From Collinsella sp. 4_8_47FAA (GTDB lineage: Bacteria; Actinomycetota; Coriobacteriia; Coriobacteriales; Coriobacteriaceae), in NCBI RefSeq assembly GCF_000763055.1, contig NZ_KN214135.1, forward strand, positions 514,290-578,289: a DNA stretch of 64,000 bases. Direction: 5' to 3'. This document shows positions 8,143-16,967 of this stretch, piece after piece (position 1 is the stretch's first letter; the number at the start of each line of letters is the position of its first letter). The notes beneath the pieces were generated by a model. That model did no database searches. It was not told where the DNA came from and saw only the letters and a list, made by a program, of their open reading frames with translations. A program made the position numbers and the translations under genes.

Positions 8143-8274
8143 CTACTCGGTAAACGCATTACCGACGCTGTTGCCACCCACATACGTCTCGACCAGGGTA
8201 AGGTCGGGATTGAACACGACAAAGTCGGCGTCGCGCCCCGGCATAATGCTACCGCACTTGTCGTCAACATGAGC
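8143..8274 (-). pseudogene. 3' fragment of a second nagA gene
   Basis: Reading toward TAG at 8143-8145, the last 43 codons of an N-acetylhexosamine-6-phosphate deacetylase are preserved in frame: KCGSIMPGRDADFVVFNPDL, then LVETYVGGNSVGNAFTE. The intact nagA at 11001 has the same stretch with only a few replacements. Nothing upstream of 8274 matches NagA, and no start codon or ribosome site remains. It is a remnant of a duplicated or rearranged nagA, lying between yhcH and lacC. Confidence 0.88.
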
Positions 8275-8307
8275 TAGCAAGCGATGCCGAGGCCGATGCC
8301 CAAGCTC

Positions 8308-9243
8308 TTACAGCTCGGTCACGACAACGCCGTTGTAGACCTCGTCCCAACGATCCATAACCAAGTGGCCAGTCATGGGATCCATGGCGTTGAGCTTGCC
8401 GCAAGTGTTGGCGGTACGCAGCACCGTCTCGTCGTCTGCGCCAGCAGCGATGGCATGCGCGAAGCCCGCGATAGTGGAGTCACCAGAGCCCGTGGCGTTA
8501 ACGGCAGGGATATCGGGCGTCTTTGCGCGGAACGCACGGCCATTGTGGAAGCCAACAGAGCCGGCAGCGCCCATGGACACGACGACCCAGGGGATATCGG
8601 AGAAGCGGGCGTCAGAAGCGAGCGCGGCGCGGAGCTCGTCCACATCGTCGGTGGTAAAGCTCGTACCCAGAAGGCCGTTGATCTCGGTCAGGTTAGGCTT
8701 GACCAGCTCGGGCTTAATTTCGGACTTAAGGGCGGCCTCGAGCGAAGCACCCGAGGTATCGAGCAGCACCTTGGCTCCGGCGTTCTCGGCAATGCCCGTG
8801 ATCTTGGCATAGTAGTCCGCCTCGACACCGCGGGGCAGAGAACCCGAAATGGTGACGACGTCGGCCTTGCCCGCAAGCTCAGTAAACTTGGCAGTAAAGG
8901 CATCGAGTTCCTCGGGGGCAATTGTCGGGCCACTCTCGAGCAGCTCGGTCTGGTTGCCGGCGTGGAGGATGTTGAGGCAAATGCGAGTCTCGCCCTTGAT
9001 GGGCACAAAATCATTCTTAATGCCGTTAGCGTCCATGAGCTCGGCCATATAGGCGCCCATATGGCCACCAAGCAGGCCGGTTGCCACAACATCGTCGCCC
9101 AACTGACCAAGGACGCGGGCTACGTTAAGGCCCTTGCCGCCGGCGGTCTTTTCGGGCGTCACACGGTTGACGTCGTCGATGACGAGCTCATCGAGCTGAT
9201 AGCGCGTATCGACAGACGGGTTCATCGTAACGGTGAGGATCAT
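8308..9243 (-). CDS. lacC: Tagatose-6-phosphate kinase (PfkB family)
   Basis: ATP-dependent kinase of the ribokinase/PfkB family, 311 residues, that converts tagatose-6-phosphate to tagatose-1,6-bisphosphate. The N-terminus MILTVTMNPSVDTRYQLDEL and the glycine motif KTAGGKGLN match LacC. The catalytic base lies in the anion-hole motif NATGSGDSTIAG. The C-terminal MTGHLVM is very close to LacC's MTGHVNM, which favours LacC over 1-phosphofructokinase. AAGGAGC lies ahead of the ATG. It is the point where the LacG and AgaS routes would meet. No lacA, lacB or lacD lies beside it. Confidence 0.85.
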   Translation of the reverse strand: MILTVTMNPSVDTRYQLDELVIDDVNRVTPEKTAGGKGLNVARVLGQLGDDVVATGLLGGHMGAYMAELMDANGIKNDFVPIKGETRICLNILHAGNQTELLESGPTIAPEELDAFTAKFTELAGKADVVTISGSLPRGVEADYYAKITGIAENAGAKVLLDTSGASLEAALKSEIKPELVKPNLTEINGLLGTSFTTDDVDELRAALASDARFSDIPWVVVSMGAAGSVGFHNGRAFRAKTPDIPAVNATGSGDSTIAGFAHAIAAGADDETVLRTANTCGKLNAMDPMTGHLVMDRWDEVYNGVVVTEL

Positions 9244-9302
9244 TTTTAGCTCCTTATCTCGCAGGCTCCTTGTGCCTCGCGATACGAGTCGACAAAACGG
9301 AA

Positions 9303-10184
9303 TTACAGAATCTCAATCGTGAACGAGCGAACGACGGTCTCCTTGGGCTTGGCGATAAGGCAGCCGCGCTTGTGCTCAAGCACGTCGTCCTCATCGGAGC
9401 AGGTCGAAAGGCCGCCCCAGGGTTCAACTGCCACAAAATCGCCCTCGGGCTTGCTCCACACAATGAGATATGGGAAGCCCTCAAAGCTCAGGCGGACGCC
9501 CTTGTCCTCGCCCTTCTTGGAAAGCGTGACCTGACGGCTCTCGAGCACATCAAAGATGGTCTCCGCAAAATCGAAGAGCTCATGCGACAGAGGCAGCGTC
9601 TTTCCCACCATGGGGTTCTTGGAGCGGTTGGTAACGTCAATCAAGCCAGTCGAAGGGACAGCGGTGCAGAGCTCCGCAGCCTCGTCCTTCTCAAAGCGCA
9701 ACTCGTAGTCCGTATAGGCCTCGCCCTCATCGAGCGGACACCTAAAGCCGGGATGACCGCCAATAAAGAACGGCATGTCCTCGGTGCCCTCGTTGGTGAC
9801 CTCGTAGGAAACGCGCACGGCAGCGTCCTCGAGCGTATAACGAGCGACAAGCTTAAACGGGTACGGATAATCGCTCAGCAGCGCGGCGTTATCCTCCGAA
9901 GCCAGGCACATCGCCAGCTCGTTCTCGCTCTGGCTCAGCAGCTTCCACTCCTGTTTGCGCGCAAACCCATGGCGGGCGAGCTTTACATGATGCCCGGCAA
10001 ACGTCATGGCGTTGTTATCGCGCAAGCCTCCGCAAATCGGGAAGCAAATCGGTGCCTGGCCGGACCACACGGCGGGATCGCCCTGCCACAGATACTCGCG
10101 ACCTCCGGCCTCGATCGAGGTAAACGAACCACCGGCCGTGGACACCTTAATAGAAATCGAATCGTTGGAGAGAGCGTATTCCAT
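9303..10184 (-). CDS. LacX-like aldose 1-epimerase family protein
   Basis: A 293-residue galactose-mutarotase-fold protein of the LacX subgroup. Signature stretches include LWQGDPAVWSGQAPICFPICGG, here split as WQGDP and ICFPICGGL, then GGHPGFRCPLDEGE and FVAVEPWGG. The start at 10184 (MEYALSND) is preceded by AAAGGATGGGC; the longer frame from 10220 has no ribosome site. It lies upstream of lacC on the same strand with 59 bp between, probably cotranscribed, as in some lac-PTS operons. The substrate is unknown; a galactose or tagatose derivative is likely from context. It is distinct from galM at 5285. Confidence 0.82.
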   Translation of the reverse strand: MEYALSNDSISIKVSTAGGSFTSIEAGGREYLWQGDPAVWSGQAPICFPICGGLRDNNAMTFAGHHVKLARHGFARKQEWKLLSQSENELAMCLASEDNAALLSDYPYPFKLVARYTLEDAAVRVSYEVTNEGTEDMPFFIGGHPGFRCPLDEGEAYTDYELRFEKDEAAELCTAVPSTGLIDVTNRSKNPMVGKTLPLSHELFDFAETIFDVLESRQVTLSKKGEDKGVRLSFEGFPYLIVWSKPEGDFVAVEPWGGLSTCSDEDDVLEHKRGCLIAKPKETVVRSFTIEIL

Positions 10185-10340
10185 TGCCCATCCTTTCGAA
10201 CAACTGCTTTTTGCTCGCAAGTACCCGTCTCGGCCCTAACCAAAGGACAAACCCGCACGTTCATCGATGCGTCCGGTATCCCAGCCATGTAACGGGGTAC
10301 CATACAGACATTGATGCAATTACAGCTGAAAGGCCTTCTT

Positions 10341-10925
10341 ATGCGAACCATCATCCTCTACGCCTCGCGCCATCACGGCAATACGAAAAAGCTCGTGGAC
10401 GCCATCGTTGAGGCACACCCCGAGATCGATACCCTCGACGTCAAGGCGCTCGGCAAAAACGAGTATCCCAACCTGCACGAATATCATCTGATCGGTGTCG
10501 CCACGGGCATCTATTACTCCGAGATCGACAAAGATATGGCACGCGTGCTCACTAACGTGCTGCAACCGCAGGACAAGGTGTTTGGTCTTATGACCTATGG
10601 CGGCAAAAACAAGTGGTACGGCAAGGATATCGATGGCATCTGCCGCATGAGGCAGGCCATCTTTATGGGTGTCTACGGCTGCCCCGGCTTTGATACGTGG
10701 GGGCCGTTCAAACTCACCGGCGGTGTCCAAAAGGGACACCCAACCGCTGAGGAAATTAAGGGCGCCGTCGACTTCTTCGACAAGATCGAAGACGAGTATG
10801 GCGACATCATCGTCGAAGAGTACGCCAAGCGTGAGAAGCGCCTAGCATACGAGAAGGAGCATCCTGCAGGAGGTCTGGTGGCCGGCGTTAAGCGCACGGC
10901 AAAGAAGATCGCCAACAAACTGTAA
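10341..10925 (+). CDS. Flavodoxin-family protein
   Basis: A 194-residue protein with a flavodoxin fold. The N-terminal FMN phosphate loop is YASRHHGNTKKLV, and the second loop region reads TYGGKNKWYG. A charged, Lys-rich C-terminal tail follows residue 165. ATG at 10341 has AAAGG upstream; an ATG at 10311 lacks one. It is transcribed alone, against the neighbouring leftward genes. The partner enzyme is unknown. A role in electron transfer or quinone/flavin chemistry is an inference from the fold. Confidence 0.8.
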   Translation: MRTIILYASRHHGNTKKLVDAIVEAHPEIDTLDVKALGKNEYPNLHEYHLIGVATGIYYSEIDKDMARVLTNVLQPQDKVFGLMTYGGKNKWYGKDIDGICRMRQAIFMGVYGCPGFDTWGPFKLTGGVQKGHPTAEEIKGAVDFFDKIEDEYGDIIVEEYAKREKRLAYEKEHPAGGLVAGVKRTAKKIANKL

Positions 10926-10956
10926 CTGTGAAGGTGCTTTTGAGCGTTTAACCCAT

Positions 10957-10995
10957 ACGGCGGGTCCGAGCAGATTCGGGCCCGCCGTCTTTTTC
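10957..10995. terminator. Terminator shared by the flavodoxin and nagA genes
   Basis: ACGGCGGG/CCCGCCGT stem extended by TCCGA/TTCGG, followed by CTTTTT on the plus strand. The two genes converge here. Confidence 0.8.
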
Positions 10996-11000
10996 TATCG

Positions 11001-12170
11001 TTACTCGGTAAAGGCGTTGCCGACGCTCTGGCCGCCAACATACGTCTCGACGAGGGTGAGATCATGGTCGAACACGACAAAGTCGGCGTCGCGACCCGGC
11101 ATGATGCTGCCGCACTTACCCTCGATGTGCGCGGAGCGTGCCGGCACCTCGGTTGCCATGCGAATGGCGATATCGGCGCTGGCGATGCCCCAGTCGACGA
11201 TGTTCTTGACGCCCTGGGCAAGCGTGAGCACCGAGCCGGCAATGCTCTTGCCGTCGGCGAGCCAGCACAGGTTGTCCTTCATGATGACGTCCATGCCACC
11301 ACTGGTGTAGCTGCCCTCAGGCATGCCGCCGCAACCCAGGCAGTCGGTGATGAGCACCGTGTGCTGCCAGCCCTTTGCCTGCAGCAGCGCCTTGATGGCG
11401 GCAGGGTTTACGTGCTTGCCGTCACAGATGATCTCGGCGTAGGTCTCGGGCGTGGACATGGCAGCACCCACGACACCGGGCTCGCGGTGATGCAGACCGC
11501 GCTGGCCGTTATAGGTGTGCGTAAAGCAGCTGGCGCCGGCATTGATGGCGGCAATGCACTCATCGTAGGTAGCGTCGGAGTGACCGATGCTGGTCACGAC
11601 GCCCTTCGCGTTGAGGGCGGCAGCATAGGCGGCAGCGCCATCACGCTCAGCGGCCATGGCACTCTTGACGATACGTCCGCCGGCAGCCTCCTGCCACTGG
11701 TCGAAGACCTCCTCGGAGGGGTCGATCAGGTAAGCGGGGTTCTGTGCGCCCACGTGCTTCATGGTAAAGAAGGGGCCCTCCAGGTAGATGCCCTGAATGC
11801 GAGCACCGCAGAAGTCGGGGCCGCGACCCTCGTCCGCCTGAGCGATGGCGGCGCAGGCGTCCTTGATCTGCTCGACGCCATCGGTGAACGTCGTGGGCAG
11901 CCAGCTGGTGGTGCCGCGACGGGCGAGCTCGGTCGAGCTGATATCGATGCCCTCGGGATCGTTATCGGTAGTTGAGTGGTTATAGAAGCCATGGATGTGA
12001 GTATCGACCATACCCGGTGCGATCCACGATCCCGTGTAGTCCTTAATCTCGCAAGAGGGCTCGTCGGCCTGCCAGGCGCCAAAGACGCCATCCTCGACCA
12101 TAAGATAGCCGCCCAGTTGCGGGCCTGCCGGCAAGAAGAACTTGTCAGCCTTAATTGCGTACGTGCTCAT
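11001..12170 (-). CDS. nagA: N-acetylhexosamine-6-phosphate deacetylase
   Basis: Amidohydrolase-fold enzyme of 389 residues that removes acetate from GlcNAc-6-P or GalNAc-6-P. Metal ligands are His58 and His60 (DTHIHG), Glu131 (YLEGPF), His197 (GHSDA) and His218 (THTYNG). The catalytic Asp276 is in ITDCLG. ATG at 12170 follows AAGGAG; a GTG two codons earlier is less likely. It lies downstream of agaS behind a terminator, so it is probably expressed partly by read-through or from its own promoter. The agaS and GalNAc-type PTS context suggests GalNAc-6-P as a main substrate (AgaA role). A broken copy of its 3' end lies at 8143-8274. Confidence 0.9.
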   Translation of the reverse strand: MSTYAIKADKFFLPAGPQLGGYLMVEDGVFGAWQADEPSCEIKDYTGSWIAPGMVDTHIHGFYNHSTTDNDPEGIDISSTELARRGTTSWLPTTFTDGVEQIKDACAAIAQADEGRGPDFCGARIQGIYLEGPFFTMKHVGAQNPAYLIDPSEEVFDQWQEAAGGRIVKSAMAAERDGAAAYAAALNAKGVVTSIGHSDATYDECIAAINAGASCFTHTYNGQRGLHHREPGVVGAAMSTPETYAEIICDGKHVNPAAIKALLQAKGWQHTVLITDCLGCGGMPEGSYTSGGMDVIMKDNLCWLADGKSIAGSVLTLAQGVKNIVDWGIASADIAIRMATEVPARSAHIEGKCGSIMPGRDADFVVFDHDLTLVETYVGGQSVGNAFTE

Positions 12171-12231
12171 ATGCACTCCTTGCTTCTAAAGCAGTTGACT
12201 GTAGTGATGCTTGTACCCAGCTCACGTAAAA

Positions 12232-12272
12232 CAAAAAGCGCCCGCCCGCCGTTATGAGCGGACGGGCGCCCT
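12232..12272 (-). terminator. Terminator between agaS and nagA
   Basis: On the minus strand GGGCGCCCGTCCGC pairs with GGCGGGCGGGCGC, then TTTTTG. Confidence 0.85.
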
Positions 12273-12287
12273 TACAGGGGGACGCGA

Positions 12288-13454
12288 TTAAGCGGTGAAG
12301 GGGTGAATCGTCACGCCCTTAACCACGCGGTTGACCGTGCCGGTGGGGCTCGGCGTATCGGGCGTGTTGCCCACGCGCACGGAGTTGAGCAGGCTGATAG
12401 CCTGGGCAAACATCACGAACGGCAGAGCAAGGTAGCCCTCGGGAAGTGCCTCGTAGCCCTTAAAGGTGAAGGACTCACCCTCATAGACGGTGGCACCTTC
12501 CTGCTGAACGGCGATGGTGTGCTGAGCGATCTCGTCGCCACCGATCTCGTTGAGGATGTCGATGTCGTACTGACGGGTGTAGGCGTCGTTATTGACGAAC
12601 ACGAAGACGAGCGTCTTATCGTCGACGAAGGACTTAGGTCCGTGACGATAGCCCATGGAGGTGTCGTAGGAAGTAGCGACCAGACCGTGAGCGAGCTCAA
12701 GGATCTTGAGCTGGCTCTCCTGGGCAAGGCCACCGAAGGAGCCAGAACCCAAGTAGGTCACGCGGTTGAAGTCGCCAGCCAAGTAATCGGCGATCTCGGG
12801 CTCACGGGAGATGACCTCCTCGCCCATCTTGGCAATCGTCTCGACCCACTCGGCCTTCTGCTCGTCAGAGGCAGTGTCGAAAATAAGGGTGGAGAGCAGG
12901 GTCATGCAGGAATAAGAACCGGTCATGGCGAAGCCCTTGTCGTTGGCGCGCGGAATGAGCAACGTCAGCGCGTTGGGATCATCGGCAGACTCGACGGCAA
13001 GCTTGCCCTCGGGAGCGCAGGTGATGTTGAGGAACTTGACGTTGTGGACGAGCTCCTTGGCAACGGCAACGGCGGCAAGGCTCTCGGGGCTGTTGCCAGA
13101 GCGAGCAAAGGAAACCACGAGCGTGGGATCCTCGGCACGCAGGAAGTCGCGCGGGGCGCTCACGATGTCGGTCGTGGCGATGGGCTTAAAGTCGTAGAGA
13201 TCAGTGTTGCCAGCGTGACGCAGGTACGGGGCGCAGGTATCGCCAACATAGTCGGACGTACCGGCACCGGTGAAGACAACGGACAGACGACCCTCGCCCA
13301 TAGCGCGAGCCTCGGCCAGGAAGGCCTCGATGGCCTCCTTGTTCTCGCGATAGATGTTGAGCGTATCACGCCAAAGCTCGGGCTGCTGAGCAATCTCGGC
13401 CGTGGTGATCTGGGCGCCGAGCTCGGTGAGCTCCTCGACACTCTTCTCGAACAT
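12288..13454 (-). CDS. agaS: D-galactosamine-6-phosphate deaminase/isomerase (SIS domains)
   Basis: A 388-residue protein with two sugar isomerase (SIS) domains. It deaminates and isomerises galactosamine-6-phosphate to tagatose-6-phosphate and ammonia. SIS motifs are VFTGAGTSDYVGD (about residues 60-72) and SFARSGNSPESLA (about 112-124); the second domain has TYLGSGSFGGLAQES and MGYRHGPKSF. The C-terminal NTPDTPSPTGTVNRVVKG is characteristic of AgaS. Its promoter carries a GntR operator-like site. Its product is the substrate of LacC (8308-9243). Confidence 0.93.
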   Translation of the reverse strand: MFEKSVEELTELGAQITTAEIAQQPELWRDTLNIYRENKEAIEAFLAEARAMGEGRLSVVFTGAGTSDYVGDTCAPYLRHAGNTDLYDFKPIATTDIVSAPRDFLRAEDPTLVVSFARSGNSPESLAAVAVAKELVHNVKFLNITCAPEGKLAVESADDPNALTLLIPRANDKGFAMTGSYSCMTLLSTLIFDTASDEQKAEWVETIAKMGEEVISREPEIADYLAGDFNRVTYLGSGSFGGLAQESQLKILELAHGLVATSYDTSMGYRHGPKSFVDDKTLVFVFVNNDAYTRQYDIDILNEIGGDEIAQHTIAVQQEGATVYEGESFTFKGYEALPEGYLALPFVMFAQAISLLNSVRVGNTPDTPSPTGTVNRVVKGVTIHPFTA

Positions 13455-13493
13455 TTCTAATACCTCTCTCTAGAAGTAATCCTCTGACGTGCA

Positions 13494-13529
13494 ATTATAC
13501 ACTTCGGTTGGTTATCTGGTAGTAACCAG
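13494..13529 (-). promoter_or_regulatory. agaS promoter with a GntR (NagR/DasR-like) operator
   Basis: On the minus strand a perfect TATAAT (13494-13499) lies 40 bp upstream of agaS. The palindrome CTGGTAGTAACCAG (13516-13529) covers the -35 position. It has the GGT-N4-ACC form of NagR/DasR-type GntR/UTRA sites, and a close copy is in the EIIA promoter at 17807-17823. Confidence 0.7.
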
Positions 13530-13568
13530 TTAAATGCAAAGAATCACCATATGGAAACGATGCGAGCA

Positions 13569-14300
13569 CTAGTTACTGCGCTGGTGGTAAACCTTGTATT
13601 TAAACTGATCGGCACGAGCAACCGAGAGTGTGTACTCCACTACCTCGTTTGACTCGTTATACGTAGTCCTGACCAAATCGAGCACAGGCGAGCCCTCGAC
13701 AATTCCCAAAAGGTGGGCATCGGTGGGACGGGCTATGCTCGCATAGAACTCCTCTTCGGCCACGCGAATCTTTTGCTGAAAGTCCTGCTCAATCACATCG
13801 TAAAGCGGCTTACGCTCCAGCAGCGGTCGCTTTAGGGACAGAAATTGACGAACCGGTAGATAGCTGCGTTCGACCATCATGGGCATGTTGTCGGCAGAAC
13901 GAAGGCGCTTGAGCTTAAAAATGCGATCACCGATGCGCAATCCCATATGCTCGGCCAGATTCTTATCGGCCTCCATCTCGCAAAACTCGAGAATCGTGGT
14001 CTCGGGTTCTCGACCCATCGCGCGCATCTGCTCGGTAAAGCTGTAGGACTGCATAAGATTGGTTGCTTTTGCCGAACGGTCGGTCACAAAGGTACCGCGA
14101 CCGTGCTGCCGAACCACCAGTCCTAAACGCTCCAGTTCCTGCAGAGCCAGGCGTACCGTAGTGCGCGAGAGACCATAGCGCTCCGAAAGTTCGCGCTCGG
14201 AAGGAATCATGTCACCGGCGCGATATTCATGGTCAATCTTTTCGGTCAGAATATCGACCAGCTGATCGTACAGCGGTTGCTTACGCGCTCCGATCGCCAT
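13569..14300 (-). CDS. GntR/UTRA-family regulator of amino sugar genes
   Basis: A 243-residue HutC-subfamily regulator. Residues 1-75 form the GntR winged helix (IPSERELSERYGLSRTTVRLALQELERLG, given here as PSERELSERYGLS and TTVRLALQEL). A UTRA ligand domain follows, with VERSYLP and a C-terminal EYTLSVARADQFKY. Its place between the GalNAc PTS operon and agaS, and the two GGT-N4-ACC palindromes upstream of both, argue that it represses them until an amino sugar phosphate appears, as NagR or AgaR would. The exact ligand is not visible. Confidence 0.9.
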   Translation of the reverse strand: MAIGARKQPLYDQLVDILTEKIDHEYRAGDMIPSERELSERYGLSRTTVRLALQELERLGLVVRQHGRGTFVTDRSAKATNLMQSYSFTEQMRAMGREPETTILEFCEMEADKNLAEHMGLRIGDRIFKLKRLRSADNMPMMVERSYLPVRQFLSLKRPLLERKPLYDVIEQDFQQKIRVAEEEFYASIARPTDAHLLGIVEGSPVLDLVRTTYNESNEVVEYTLSVARADQFKYKVYHQRSN

Positions 14301-14386
14301 CCTATCCTCCCTTTTGCTCGAATTCGGCTAGCTACCTAGGGTGTTTAGCATTATCAGTCTGCCACACCCGAATCATCAAGAAAACA

Positions 14387-14418
14387 AAAGCCGCGCGCTC
14401 TTTCGAGCACGCGGCTTT
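14387..14418 (-). terminator. Terminator of the GalNAc PTS operon
   Basis: AAAAGCCGCG(T)GCTC pairs with GAGCGCGCGGCTTTT on the minus strand; T run after the stem. It separates EIID from the regulator gene. Confidence 0.88.
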
Positions 14419-14485
14419 TAACATACACATGGCTTAAGGGGTCGGGGTGTGAGCCGCGTAGGGACACACCCCTCAAGCTAGAGCC

Positions 14486-15568
14486 TTACCAGATGCTCGG
14501 CCAGAGACCAAGCGGGCCAGCGCCCAGGATGCCAAGGACGAAGAGCAGGAGAATGCCCTTGGTCGGGGTCCAGCTGTGCTTAGCGAACATGTAGTAAAGC
14601 AGCAGCGTAAGCATAAGCGGGACAAGCTTCGGGACGATGGTGTTGAGGGTGTCGGCAACAGAGAAGTTGACCGGATCCTCGGTAACGGTGCCGTAGGTAA
14701 CGGACTCCATGCCGTTGCCCAGATCGGTGACGCCGCACTCGACAGGGTTGCCGTCGGCATCGGTGGCGGTGAGGGCGTCGCCGTCCTCATTAGTCATGGC
14801 GATGGTACCGGCCTCAGCGGTCTCGGTATCGATGCCCTCCATACCGGTGAAGTTCTCGGCCTCCTTCTCGGAGACGATCACGGTAGTGGCGGAGAGGCCA
14901 CGGGTGGTGCCGTTGGGGATCTGGAGGTTGATCTGGGTGCCACCCATGGTGACGACCAGGCAACCGACGACGAAGACGCCCATGATGGAAGCGGCACGCG
15001 TGAAGGCCTGCATGTTGGCGGTCAGAGCGTCAATAGCGCTGGTGCCAAGCTTGTAGGACCAGTTCATGAGCCAGAAGCGCAGAGCGAACTGGACAACGTT
15101 GAAGATCACCAGGAAGATAATCGGCGCAGCGGCGTTGCCGTTGATGGCCATGTTGGAGGTGATGCCGGCCGTGATAGGCACGAGCGTCAGCCAGAACAGA
15201 GCGTCACCGATACCACCGAGCGGGCCCATTGCGGCGACGCGGACGGCGCGGATCGTGGGGATGTCAACCTTGTTCTGCTCGAGCGAAAGCACGATACCCA
15301 TAACAAAGGTGACGAGGAACGGGTGGGTATTGAAGAACTCCAGGTTGTGGCTCATAGAAGCCGCGAGGTCGTTCTTGTTGGTGTGGATCTTCTCCAGACC
15401 GGGGATGATGGAGTAGAGCCAGCCAGCGGCCTGCATACGCTCGTAGTTGAACGAGGCCTGCAGGAAGCAGGAGCGCCAAGCCATCTTGTTGAGGGTCTTC
15501 TGGTCGAGCTGCGGAGCAGGAGTGAGATCCTCGTAGTGCTCCGGGATCACATACTCATTAGATGCCAT
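14486..15568 (-). CDS. PTS EIID, mannose family (GalNAc type), with a long insertion
   Basis: Membrane subunit of a mannose-family PTS permease, 360 residues. The N-terminal soluble part (LNKMAWRSCFLQASFNYERMQ, written here as WRSCFLQASFNYERMQ) and the PLGGIGDALFW motif are classic EIID. It is longer than the usual roughly 270-290 residues. An acidic, Thr/Gly-rich insert of about 85 residues (around 245-330) lies before the last membrane segments. ATG at 15568 has GGAGGTGAC upstream and overlaps the EIIC 3' end by 11 bp, suggesting coupled translation. EIIC and EIID form the sugar channel. Confidence 0.92.
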   Translation of the reverse strand: MASNEYVIPEHYEDLTPAPQLDQKTLNKMAWRSCFLQASFNYERMQAAGWLYSIIPGLEKIHTNKNDLAASMSHNLEFFNTHPFLVTFVMGIVLSLEQNKVDIPTIRAVRVAAMGPLGGIGDALFWLTLVPITAGITSNMAINGNAAAPIIFLVIFNVVQFALRFWLMNWSYKLGTSAIDALTANMQAFTRAASIMGVFVVGCLVVTMGGTQINLQIPNGTTRGLSATTVIVSEKEAENFTGMEGIDTETAEAGTIAMTNEDGDALTATDADGNPVECGVTDLGNGMESVTYGTVTEDPVNFSVADTLNTIVPKLVPLMLTLLLYYMFAKHSWTPTKGILLLFVLGILGAGPLGLWPSIW

Positions 15569-16358
15569 CTTCGAAGTCACCTCCGTCAGAAACAGCTGCA
15601 CCCTTCAGCTCGGTCTGCTGCTGGAAGTCCCAGAAAGCGATGCCGAAGCCGATGAGAGCGAGGATGAGCAGGGCAGGGGTTGCCAGAGAATCGTTGGCAA
15701 CGGTGATGAGCGCGAGGCCAAAGCCCATGAGGAAGAAGCCCCACATATCGCGGTTCATCATAACCTTGAGCAGGACGGCGAAGCCGACGAAGCGCATCAT
15801 GCCGCCTGCAGCGGAGAGACCGGTCTGCAGCCAAGTCGGGATGGCGGAAGCGATGGTCTGACCGATGGTAGCGCCAGCGATGAAGAACAGGGTGACGACG
15901 ACAGCGAAGATCAGGCCGAGCAGAGCCATGGCGAAGTAGTTCAGACGCTCGATACCCTTGGTGTCAGCGTTGTGAGCCATGTTGTCCGCGGAGGACATGA
16001 GCGGCGACATAAGCGTGAAGACCAGGGTAACGCCGAGCTGACCAAGCAGAGCGAACGGAATGGCAAGGCCGACTGCCGCGTTGGGCTCGAGGCCCGTAGC
16101 GATAGCGAGAATGGCTGCCATGATGCCGCCGATGACGGCGTTAGGCGGCTGAGCACCTCCGATCGGCATGTTGCCGATCGTCATGAGCTGATAAGTACCA
16201 CCCACGAGAAGACCGGTGTTGAGGTCGCCAAGGATAAGACCAATGACGGCGCCGGTGACGATGGGCTGATAGAGAGACTCGAGGAAGTTAAACTGGTCGA
16301 TTGCCGCGACGAACGTGACGATGAAGACCAGAGCGACCTGGAAGATCGTGTATTCCAT
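15558..16358 (-). CDS. PTS EIIC, mannose/sorbose family (GalNAc type)
   Basis: A 266-residue polytopic membrane protein, the substrate-translocating subunit. Conserved stretches include TGAVIGLILGDLNTGLLVGG and GGAQPPNAVIGGIMA, typical of the AgaC/AgaW-SorA-ManY family. AAAGGAGGAGC precedes the ATG. It sits fourth in the EIIA-yajC-EIIB-EIIC-EIID series. Substrate is inferred as GalNAc or galactosamine because agaS and nagA share the operator motif. Confidence 0.93.
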   Translation of the reverse strand: MEYTIFQVALVFIVTFVAAIDQFNFLESLYQPIVTGAVIGLILGDLNTGLLVGGTYQLMTIGNMPIGGAQPPNAVIGGIMAAILAIATGLEPNAAVGLAIPFALLGQLGVTLVFTLMSPLMSSADNMAHNADTKGIERLNYFAMALLGLIFAVVVTLFFIAGATIGQTIASAIPTWLQTGLSAAGGMMRFVGFAVLLKVMMNRDMWGFFLMGFGLALITVANDSLATPALLILALIGFGIAFWDFQQQTELKGAAVSDGGDFEDGI

Positions 16359-16448
16359 CTTGCTCCTCCTTTCAAAATGTATGTACGCACTTTGGATATC
16401 ACGTACAGAACGTCAGGGTTTCAATCCTGACAACGTGGATCACGAGGA

Positions 16449-16931
16449 TTACGAGAAGAGCTTGCTCGTGTCCTCAACAGGCGTGCTCGGAACGCGCCTG
16501 ATCTCCAACTCCACCCCCAATTCCTGCAGCTCTTTAAACGCAGCGACATCCTCGTCGTTAACTGCGACGGAGGTGGCGACTTGGCGCTTTCCTTCCGACA
16601 TGTGCATGTTGCCGATGTTTACCTTCTTTATAGGCACACCGCCCTTGACGAGCGTAAGCACGTCTTCCGGTGTTTCGGCCACGATGAAGATCTTCTGGCG
16701 CGGGCTCGCCTTGCCAATGACGTCGATGGTCTTCTGCAGAGAGAAGAAACGCGTAGCGACGCCGGTGGGAGCGGCCATCTTCATGAGGTTCTGGCGCATG
16801 GTGTTGGACGCCACGTCGTCGTTGGCGACGAGGATGAGGTTGGAGCCCAGGGTGGAGTTCCACTGGGTGGCAACCTGACCATGAACCAGTCGGTTATCGA
16901 TGCGGGTAAGAAGAATGTTGGGTTCTGCCAT
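16449..16931 (-). CDS. PTS EIIB, mannose family (GalNAc type)
   Basis: Cytoplasmic phosphotransfer subunit of 160 residues. His17 in RIDNRLVHGQV is the residue that takes phosphate from EIIA and passes it to the incoming sugar. The full family pattern (NILLTRIDNR, AND, GGVPI, NIGNMH) is present. It lies between yajC and EIIC. The paralogue at 6662-7144 aligns throughout but has Tyr at the His position. Confidence 0.94.
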   Translation of the reverse strand: MAEPNILLTRIDNRLVHGQVATQWNSTLGSNLILVANDDVASNTMRQNLMKMAAPTGVATRFFSLQKTIDVIGKASPRQKIFIVAETPEDVLTLVKGGVPIKKVNIGNMHMSEGKRQVATSVAVNDEDVAAFKELQELGVELEIRRVPSTPVEDTSKLFS

Positions 16932-16967
16932 GTTGATCAGCTTCCTTTCGTTATTTGCTGACGACAG

